Shown in pieces: positions 6,701 through 12,495 of a stretch of DNA of 12,495 bases. Numbering within the stretch: the first letter of the stretch is position 1; every line of letters begins with the position of its first letter. The DNA is from SKPH01 sp051748565 (GTDB lineage Bacteria; Bacillota; Dethiobacteria; DTU022). Location: NCBI GenBank assembly GCA_051748565.1, contig JBNJHN010000059.1:1-12495 (forward strand). Direction: 5' to 3'. The notes under the pieces are model-generated. The model saw only the letters and a program-made list of their open reading frames with translations, did not search any database and was not told the DNA's origin. The position numbers and the translations under genes were made by a program.

Positions 6701-8029
6701 CTACGCAAAATTGTCCTTGGCAAACTTGGTTATACCGGAGGCCTCGCGCGGTCCTACAGTAACATCCCAGCCCGATTCCTCTTCCAAAGCTCCTTTAAGC
6801 ACGGCTACGTGACCGGGCAGGACCAGTTTGCGGTGTTTAACCTTCTCTTCGAGCCCGCTCTGCTTGATCGCCGCGGCAATTGTTTCGGCGGAGAACTTAT
6901 TGTCGGCATAAGCAGTCAGCACGGACACACCACCGGTATCAACTGAAAGGATCCTGCTGGGGATACGCGAACTTTCCACTTCACCTTCAACAATAAAATA
7001 AGTCAGGGAGAAGTTCGTAGTCACATATACCGGAGATTCCTCACCAGGTTCTCCGACATCGTAAAGCTTCGCTTCTACGGCAATCGGCTTCTGCGGGTCG
7101 GTGTAGAGGTTCTGCCTCCATGAGAGAAGCGGCAGCTGCTGCTGCTTTTCGCAGGCCTTCAGAACTACAACATCAGCATATTTGCTGAGATAGACACCTG
7201 CCTGGATCACTTCTTCACGGGAATCTTCTTTTGACGTGAAAGCAATAGCCGGATAGCCAAAGGGACGGAACTTTTTGCGAACTGCCAGGCGGCGGAATTG
7301 AGTCAGATCGGCCAGGACTTTACTGGTTTCACGCGAACCGCCGTCGAGGACAAGTTCTTTGTAATCCAGGGCAACAACTTTTTCTACCAGTTCAGCGGTT
7401 TCGTTAAGATCTTTACCTTTTACAACCAGTGGGCACCCTTTCCCTTTTGCCAGTTCTACCATCTTATCATAATTATCGGAGGTAGCGGCACAAATAAGTG
7501 GATTACGGTCAGCTACCACATCAAGGGCACCCTCCATGATGGATGGATCTTCACAAATAAGGATTATTGCCTTTTGAGTCTTACCTGCCACAGTTTCTAC
7601 GGCTGCTTTAAATTTTGCTGCATCGCCCGAATCGCATTTGACTGCCACCATATCGGTGGTATAATCCATTCCGACGCGGTGGAATTCGAGAGCATCAAAT
7701 TTTTCTGCTTTTGCTGCAACGTCTTCGGTGTCACTGATCAAAACGGCTACACCGGTCGGGTGGAAAAACCGCTTGTCATGACGGAATATTTCTGTCTCTT
7801 CCCCCAGTTCAACAACATGATCTCCCGAGCCGACCTTGACCATTTTAACCGGGGGTGCGGATGCCGAATCAAGGGCCTCCTTAGCCTCATCCGTAACATG
7901 CGGGCAGGCATCGAGCGAGGCTTTGCCACTGGCCAGAGCCATGGCAAAAGCGAGGCAGGTCGGGGAACCGCAATCTTTACAGTTGGTCTTGGGTAGATGC
8001 TTATAAATCTCTAAACCGGTTAAACCCAT
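6701..8029 (-). CDS. acsC: corrinoid iron-sulfur protein large subunit (AcsC; ACS/CODH subunit gamma)
   Basis: This 442-aa protein is the large subunit of the corrinoid iron-sulfur protein, the methyl carrier between AcsE and acetyl-CoA synthase. The N-terminal [4Fe-4S] domain has Cys17, Cys20, Cys25 and Cys42 (TNCKDCGSPTC then ACP). This is the same spacing and numbering as Moorella AcsC. That cluster serves reductive reactivation of oxidised cobalt. By family architecture, a TIM barrel occupies roughly residues 90-320 and the C-terminal part binds the corrinoid; SVDTGGVSVLTAYADNKF falls in that region. The ATG at 8029 follows AAAGGAG at ten bases, and the stop is TAG. It is preceded by the longest gap in the operon (225 bp) and followed closely by acsD. 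The separate gene for reductive activation of this protein, found next to acsC in Moorella, is absent here. Confidence 0.96.
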   Translation of the reverse strand: MGLTGLEIYKHLPKTNCKDCGSPTCLAFAMALASGKASLDACPHVTDEAKEALDSASAPPVKMVKVGSGDHVVELGEETEIFRHDKRFFHPTGVAVLISDTEDVAAKAEKFDALEFHRVGMDYTTDMVAVKCDSGDAAKFKAAVETVAGKTQKAIILICEDPSIMEGALDVVADRNPLICAATSDNYDKMVELAKGKGCPLVVKGKDLNETAELVEKVVALDYKELVLDGGSRETSKVLADLTQFRRLAVRKKFRPFGYPAIAFTSKEDSREEVIQAGVYLSKYADVVVLKACEKQQQLPLLSWRQNLYTDPQKPIAVEAKLYDVGEPGEESPVYVTTNFSLTYFIVEGEVESSRIPSRILSVDTGGVSVLTAYADNKFSAETIAAAIKQSGLEEKVKHRKLVLPGHVAVLKGALEEESGWDVTVGPREASGITKFAKDNFA

Positions 8030-8070
8030 TAACTATCTACTCCTTTCTTACTGTTTATAAAATGCTGAAT

Positions 8071-8090
8071 GGGCACGAAACAACGTGCCC
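8071..8090 (-). repeat. palindrome in the acsB-acsC gap
   Basis: A perfect 7-bp stem is formed by GGGCACG (8071-8077) and CGTGCCC (8084-8090) around a six-base loop, 41 bases upstream of the acsC start. A further direct GTGCCCC sequence follows at 8093-8099. No T-run follows on the minus strand. The core arms GGCACG/CGTGCC also occur at 5609-5625. Function is not known; mRNA stability or a dispersed repeat is possible. Confidence 0.55.
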
Positions 8091-8105
8091 CTGTGCCCCC
8101 ACCCT

Positions 8106-8167
8106 GTCCTCATCCATGCAGGGAAAAAAGACTGTTATGAAACTCTTCCAGCATTGGGATGCAGGAC
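8106..8167 (-). repeat. long-loop inverted repeat in the acsB-acsC gap
   Basis: GTCCTCATCC (8106-8115) pairs with GGATGCAGGAC (8157-8167) over ten base pairs with one bulged base, across a 41-base loop. A shorter pair, CCCTG (8102-8106) with CAGGG (8119-8123), would compete with it. Together with the hairpins on either side, this suggests a structured RNA linker between acsB and acsC. Pairing is seen by eye only and no folding energy was computed. Confidence 0.35.
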
Positions 8168-8205
8168 AAATAGGTTACCCGGGCGGCAGGCTTAAACAGG
8201 AAAAG

Positions 8206-8236
8206 GCTTCGGTTTCATCGTCGCCTCCACCGAAGC
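8206..8236 (-). terminator. weak terminator or attenuator-like hairpin after acsB
   Basis: An 8-bp perfect stem is formed by GCTTCGGT (8206-8213) and ACCGAAGC (8229-8236) around a 15-base loop, starting 18 bases after the acsB stop. On the minus strand the stem is followed by CTTTTCC, only four Ts, so it would at most be a leaky terminator. It could also be a 3'-end stabiliser for an acsA-acsB transcript. The loop contains GGAGG and an ATG, described under findings. Confidence 0.4.
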
Positions 8237-8254
8237 TCTAACTCCTTTTGCCGT

Positions 8255-10468
8255 TTACATCAGCGGATCCATGGTCAGGGCCGGATGACCCTTTTCTTCA
8301 AGGAAAGGCAGGATCTCGTCTGCTGCCGTGCCGACAGTTTCATCGGCAACCTTATCAACAAAGTCGGCGCCAAGGCCTTCTTCTTCGGCCCTCTGGCGCA
8401 GTTCATCACCCAGCGAATCTTTCAGCTCTTTCGGCATCCAGACCAGGCGTCCCAGGCCTCCATCGGCGCTGATGAATTTTTTGCTTAACACATATGCGCG
8501 GCCATGCCCCATAAAACCGGGAGTCTGAACGCCACCACCACAGGTGCCGGCAAGGGTGGAGAATGTCATCCCGATGGGGGTATCTCCGCTGTATTCACGG
8601 GTAGTAATCATAACCCCGTTAGCTTCAGGCAGAATGGCCATAATGCACTCGAAACAACCGCATGAAGTCATTGGCTCATTCATAAAGCTGTACATTGAAC
8701 ACTGCTCAATAGTGCGGTTTGTATTATTGTAAACATACTCGTTCACCGATTCCCAGATACCGTTCTTCTCGTCAATCAGGCCTTCTTTCTTGATCGGGCG
8801 GTTCGGGCCGGTCGGGTCGATTTCAAAAGCAGCTTTGCCGTCGAGCCAGCTAACAGCACCGCAGAGGCCTAGTCGCTCCGGGGTAACCACGCAGCAGTGG
8901 TTCGGAGCAAAGGACTGACAGAGAATGCAGGAGTAGAATTCATCAACCGACTCATCGGTGAGTCCCTTAAGACGCTCGTCGCGGGCGGAGTAAAACTTGC
9001 GGGCATACTCCAATCCTTCTTCGACCTTCTCGGCATCAGTAATCAGGGTAACCTGAACGCGGTCGACAATTGACGGAAATTCATCCTTAAATTTGGCTAT
9101 GAGAAGTTCGCCATAGTCACGGATTTTAAAACCCTTGGCAGCGGCATCTTTACTAATCCTCATCCAGATCGTATCGCGCTGGGCCATATGCCAGAGTCCT
9201 TCACCGTAATTGATCAGGTAGTGGATCCGGCGCTCGAGGACGCCTTCAAAGTCTTCCTGCATCTTGCGTCCGAAGATCTTGACCATGATTCCTAGAGGCA
9301 GCGAACTGCCTTCTTCAACTTCGTCAATTTCAGGGCCGATCACCTCGATCTTGCCGTCTTCGATTTCATCTTCATTAACCATCTCAACAAGTTCGAAACC
9401 GGTTGTGCGCCCTCCACCAAACTCAATACGCATATCGCCCTTCCTTATTACTTCACCCTCAAAGGCGGGGCCGACTGTAATCGGGATGGGAATATCCAAT
9501 ATCTTAAGCTTAATACCACGAATTTCCATGGCTACCTGGATTATATCTTCATAGTTAGGATTCGATACATACCAGTTGGGGATCTGCTCGTCTTCAGGAA
9601 GTTCCTGGTCGGTAATTACCGGGAACCCGAGGAAGATAGCGGCAAAGTGAGCTGCCACCTGGACTTCATCAATTTCGCCAAGCTGCAGCACAAAAGCCCG
9701 CACACGACGGCGCTGATAGTCACGGGTATTCTGACGTTCTCCGGGGGGGATACCGCCGAAAGCGATGCCGGCCCGCAGGGCATAGTTCACTGCATGAATC
9801 ACCTGGGTAAAGTTGCCAACCGGGAAAGCGATAAAATCGATGCCGAGCTTACAGCCGGCCTCAATCGCCTGTTCAATAACCTGGTTGCAGAGGAAGATCA
9901 TGAAACCTTTACTCTGGAGGTCCATGATCAGCTTACCCACATCTTCGCTCGATTTACCCTTGCCCATGATTACAGCCTGGCCGGGAATAGTCCAGTCGAC
10001 CAGGAGAATGCCATACCGGCGGACCACCGGGTCACCCAGGAAGCCGGTCCAGGGATCAACATGGGGCCGGGCTCCGTCAAGATAGCGCAGGGCTTCGATA
10101 ATTTCGGCCGAGTAAGCTGCTGCTTCGCCGCAAAGACGGGCATTGTCAAAATTCAGTTCTTCACGAATCTGGTTGCGCATGCGGTTGAGAATTGGCGGCA
10201 GATCGCCCAGTTTTTCAACAGCCTCTCCACTTAAAGCCCTGATTACCGGCAGGTAATAACCCGTATCGGGATAACCGACTTTCTTATCGGGACCATGACG
10301 CTTAATGGCCTGGTTTAAGAGTATTTCAGCATAACTGGTTGCGATTACCGCACCGTCATAGGCTTTTTCAAATAACTTAATCGGCGGGTTTGACTCATCA
10401 ACGGCGCCGTCGAATATTTCATCAAACGATTCTTTCCAATCTCTGGTTAAAACTCCATCAGTACTCAT
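8255..10468 (-). CDS. acsB: acetyl-CoA synthase catalytic subunit (CODH/ACS alpha/beta, AcsB)
   Basis: This 737-aa nickel enzyme condenses a methyl group from the corrinoid protein, CO from AcsA and CoA into acetyl-CoA; the reaction is reversible. Length matches the bacterial three-domain form (Moorella, 729 aa), including the N-terminal CODH-docking domain that archaeal CdhC lacks. All A-cluster ligands are present with a constant offset of eight from Moorella: Cys514, Cys517, Cys526 and Cys536 for the [4Fe-4S] cubane and bridging thiolate, and Cys603-Gly604-Cys605 for the distal nickel. Phe520 matches Moorella Phe512 near the proximal metal. The ATG at 10468 follows AAAGGAGG at eight bases, and the gene begins 28 bp after acsA. 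Nickel is presumably inserted by an AcsF/CooC-type ATPase, which is not encoded in the window. Confidence 0.97.
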   Translation of the reverse strand: MSTDGVLTRDWKESFDEIFDGAVDESNPPIKLFEKAYDGAVIATSYAEILLNQAIKRHGPDKKVGYPDTGYYLPVIRALSGEAVEKLGDLPPILNRMRNQIREELNFDNARLCGEAAAYSAEIIEALRYLDGARPHVDPWTGFLGDPVVRRYGILLVDWTIPGQAVIMGKGKSSEDVGKLIMDLQSKGFMIFLCNQVIEQAIEAGCKLGIDFIAFPVGNFTQVIHAVNYALRAGIAFGGIPPGERQNTRDYQRRRVRAFVLQLGEIDEVQVAAHFAAIFLGFPVITDQELPEDEQIPNWYVSNPNYEDIIQVAMEIRGIKLKILDIPIPITVGPAFEGEVIRKGDMRIEFGGGRTTGFELVEMVNEDEIEDGKIEVIGPEIDEVEEGSSLPLGIMVKIFGRKMQEDFEGVLERRIHYLINYGEGLWHMAQRDTIWMRISKDAAAKGFKIRDYGELLIAKFKDEFPSIVDRVQVTLITDAEKVEEGLEYARKFYSARDERLKGLTDESVDEFYSCILCQSFAPNHCCVVTPERLGLCGAVSWLDGKAAFEIDPTGPNRPIKKEGLIDEKNGIWESVNEYVYNNTNRTIEQCSMYSFMNEPMTSCGCFECIMAILPEANGVMITTREYSGDTPIGMTFSTLAGTCGGGVQTPGFMGHGRAYVLSKKFISADGGLGRLVWMPKELKDSLGDELRQRAEEEGLGADFVDKVADETVGTAADEILPFLEEKGHPALTMDPLM

Positions 10469-10496
10469 TAATCGTGCCTCCTTTTAGCGATTATTT

Positions 10497-12467
10497 TTAC
10501 CATCCCTTGGATAGTTCGGTTTCGTATTTTTCAGCAGTCTGCTGGTGCACTTTCAGTTTCCAGGTGCGCTCATCAAGGGCATCGAGGATTTTCTCAACCG
10601 ATTTCTCGGGGTCTTCTTCCCACATGAAATATCCGCCATAAACATCCTCGGCGATTTGTAGGGCAATCCCGTCTACCAGGGCGCTACCTGTTACCTCAGG
10701 GACAACACCGACGTGAGTCGGGATACCGAGAGTAACACACCAGCTGCCGATAGATACAGCTTTCTCACTCATCGCTTCCGGTGCGGAGGCAACGAAAGGA
10801 ACTTTAGGAACGTCAACATCCCACTGCCGGGCCAGGGCAGTTGTAAAATCATAAGCCCTGGAGTTATCGACACAGGAGCCCATGTGAAATACCAGGGGCA
10901 GCTTGTCTTTCAACTTATCCTTGTTGGCTTCGTTCAAGGTCTTGAAGAAGGCCTTCAGGCCATCTCCGGCATACTTTTCAACTGCCTCATCATTCATCAA
11001 ACCCAGCTTAGCGGCAGTTCCCGCAGCACAGCCGGTTGCTACAAGTAAAACATTGTTCTTGGCCAGCTCTTTAATCAGGTGGGCCCCGCTGGCATCATGC
11101 GGAACGCGTAAGTTGTTACAACCAGCCAGGAGAACAACACCGCGCAGCTGTCCGGAATCTACGGCATCAGTAACAACCTTGATTGGTTCGTCGGGATTAA
11201 CAGCACCGAGCACTTCTTCCATCGCTTCCATGCTGAAACCGGCGATAACTTTGTGCTTGATATCAGGAATTTCAACCTTTTTTTCCTTGCGCTCCTTGAA
11301 GGCTTCTATAGCAAGGTTGATAACCTCTTTAGCCCTTTCAACGGCACGGTCTTCGGTAAACTCAACATGGTAGGCACCAGGGATCTTGGAATGCGACATT
11401 GTGGTTACCACGCGAGTATGGTAACAATCGGATAGAGCTTTGATTCCGGGCATTATGCACTGAACATCAACGACCATCAGGTCGATACCACCGGTCATAA
11501 TCGGCAGTTCCTGGGAGAGGAAGTTGGTTAAAACGGGTACGCCCTGGCGCATCAGCACCTCGTTTCCGGTACAGCAGATACCCATGCATTTAACGCCCTT
11601 GGCTCCTGCTGCTTCGGCTTCCGCTTTCATTTCGCGGGCCTGGCGTACGATCATTTCACTAAGCAGCGGGTTGTGGCCGTGCACGGCAATATTGACCATC
11701 TCGGGATCGATGACCCCAAAGTTTGCCTCAGTTGTAACGGGCTTGGGAGTGCCGAAAAGAATATCAGAAATATCTGTGGCGATATGCATTCCAATATAGT
11801 CGGCCAGACTGGTTTTAAGTCCCTGGAAAACTAGGTTTACCGGGTCTGCGTCAACACCCATATGGGTCTGTCCCATGACCTCGGAAATCGTGGTATGCAC
11901 GGAACGCGGTTGGATATTACACTTATTAAATACTTCCATACGTTCGGGCACTACAGTAGTTTCAAGCCACTTGCAGGGTTCCGGGCTCATTTTCGAGAAA
12001 TCGGCTTCGGCCAGGGCAACAACTTCTTTAAGCAGTTCCATGTCATCCTTACCTTCGTCGCTGAGGCCAAGCCTCTTGGCTACCCGGTGCAGTTTTTCGG
12101 GATCTTCTATTGAATAATCGGGAGCCTTGCCCTCCATCATTTCATGGATAGCATAAAACATGTGACGGCTGTGGTCGGCATGTGCGCCACAACCACCTGC
12201 TATAGCCCTGATCAGGTTACGGGCAACGATTGTATAACCGTGTGCACCGCAAATACCTTTCGATGCCTTTTTGGTAATACGGCAGGGCCCCTGCAGGCAA
12301 ATCCGGCAGCAAACGCCGGTGCGCCCAAAGTTACACTGGGGCTGCATTTTAACATAACGCTCGTATGCAGTTTCATGTTGACCATTAGCGGTATTGTAAT
12401 CTATTACTGCTAACGCCGCCGGGTCAACTGTTCTTCTGTTGTCAATTTTTTTCTTTTCTTCGGACAT
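10497..12467 (-). CDS. acsA: anaerobic Ni-Fe carbon monoxide dehydrogenase catalytic subunit (AcsA/CooS)
   Basis: This 656-aa protein reversibly reduces CO2 to CO at a Ni-Fe-S C-cluster and passes CO to AcsB through an internal tunnel. Cys45 and Cys53 fit the intersubunit D-cluster, and Cys54, Cys57, Cys62 and Cys73 the B-cluster. C-cluster ligands line up with Carboxydothermus CODH-II: His265 (VHGHNP), Cys299 (GICCTGNE), Cys337, Cys450 (LAGCNN), Cys480 (ATGCAAG) and Cys532 (MGSCVDNSR). Lys569 matches the catalytic Lys563, and His96, His99 and His102 match the proton relay. No key residue is missing. The ATG at 12467 follows AAAGGAGG at twelve bases, slightly long. It is 28 bp before acsB, so it is the CODH of the bifunctional complex rather than a stand-alone CO oxidiser. 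Only 28 bases upstream are visible, so the promoter and any preceding gene are unseen. KEGG also calls this gene cooS. Confidence 0.97.
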   Translation of the reverse strand: MSEEKKKIDNRRTVDPAALAVIDYNTANGQHETAYERYVKMQPQCNFGRTGVCCRICLQGPCRITKKASKGICGAHGYTIVARNLIRAIAGGCGAHADHSRHMFYAIHEMMEGKAPDYSIEDPEKLHRVAKRLGLSDEGKDDMELLKEVVALAEADFSKMSPEPCKWLETTVVPERMEVFNKCNIQPRSVHTTISEVMGQTHMGVDADPVNLVFQGLKTSLADYIGMHIATDISDILFGTPKPVTTEANFGVIDPEMVNIAVHGHNPLLSEMIVRQAREMKAEAEAAGAKGVKCMGICCTGNEVLMRQGVPVLTNFLSQELPIMTGGIDLMVVDVQCIMPGIKALSDCYHTRVVTTMSHSKIPGAYHVEFTEDRAVERAKEVINLAIEAFKERKEKKVEIPDIKHKVIAGFSMEAMEEVLGAVNPDEPIKVVTDAVDSGQLRGVVLLAGCNNLRVPHDASGAHLIKELAKNNVLLVATGCAAGTAAKLGLMNDEAVEKYAGDGLKAFFKTLNEANKDKLKDKLPLVFHMGSCVDNSRAYDFTTALARQWDVDVPKVPFVASAPEAMSEKAVSIGSWCVTLGIPTHVGVVPEVTGSALVDGIALQIAEDVYGGYFMWEEDPEKSVEKILDALDERTWKLKVHQQTAEKYETELSKGW

Positions 12468-12495
12468 TCTCTGGTTTAACCTCCTTTAGATTAGT

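Noticed and set aside
7298..7996. 232-codon open frame on the plus strand opposite acsC
   Set aside because: It is antisense to a clearly recognised gene, has low-complexity composition, no recognisable domain and no Shine-Dalgarno support. It reflects the codon bias of acsC.
9647..10234. 195-codon open frame on the plus strand opposite acsB
   Set aside because: It lies inside the well-supported acsB gene on the other strand and matches no family I recognise.
12468..12495. Promoter or leader RNA of the acs operon
   Set aside because: Only 28 bases upstream of acsA are visible, enough for the ribosome-binding site but not for a promoter call.
1..12495. A wholly new biological system
   Set aside because: All ten genes belong to well-known families with intact catalytic residues and mostly conserved order. 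Novelty is limited to gene adjacency and intergenic structure.

Overview
All ten genes in this window lie on the minus strand, so in transcription order it reads from high to low coordinates. The content is the carbonyl/methyl core of the Wood-Ljungdahl (reductive acetyl-CoA) pathway followed by genes for C4 acyl-CoA beta-oxidation or butyrate metabolism. Gene order, protein lengths (AcsB 737 aa, AcsE 264 aa, MetV 226 aa, MetF 308 aa) and metal-ligand spacing match the bacterial Moorella-type cluster rather than archaeal CdhABCDE. This suggests a strictly anaerobic Gram-positive of the Clostridia/Firmicutes type. An acetogen, a syntrophic acid oxidiser or a sulfate reducer would all fit, and the window cannot decide between them. 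Nearly every gene has a strong AGGAGG-like Shine-Dalgarno sequence.

Region 1 (12467 to 3130) is the acs operon: CO dehydrogenase (acsA/cooS), acetyl-CoA synthase (acsB), the two corrinoid iron-sulfur protein subunits (acsC, acsD), the methyltetrahydrofolate:corrinoid methyltransferase (acsE), and the methylenetetrahydrofolate reductase pair (metV, metF). MetFV interconverts methylene- and methyl-H4folate. AcsE moves the methyl group to or from the cobalt of AcsCD. AcsA interconverts CO2 and CO. AcsB joins methyl, CO and CoA, or splits acetyl-CoA in reverse. Gaps are short except for 225 bp between acsB and acsC, which holds several inverted repeats. A strong rho-independent terminator at 3051-3081 ends the operon.

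Region 2 (2999 to the left edge) holds a thiolase, an enoyl-CoA hydratase (crotonase) and a 3-hydroxyacyl-CoA dehydrogenase cut by the window edge. Together they interconvert acetyl-CoA and crotonyl-CoA. The layout suggests that acetyl-CoA made or consumed by CODH/ACS is linked to C4 acyl-CoA synthesis or oxidation.

The biochemistry is well known and I see no previously undescribed enzyme system. Points worth a second look are the C1/C4 gene adjacency, the lack of maturation and electron-transfer genes inside the acs operon, structured intergenic regions that share a GGCACG/CGTGCC palindrome, and a tiny possible leader ORF between acsB and acsC. No RNA genes, mobile elements, CRISPR arrays or origins were recognised. 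No gene-free stretch exceeds 300 bases.
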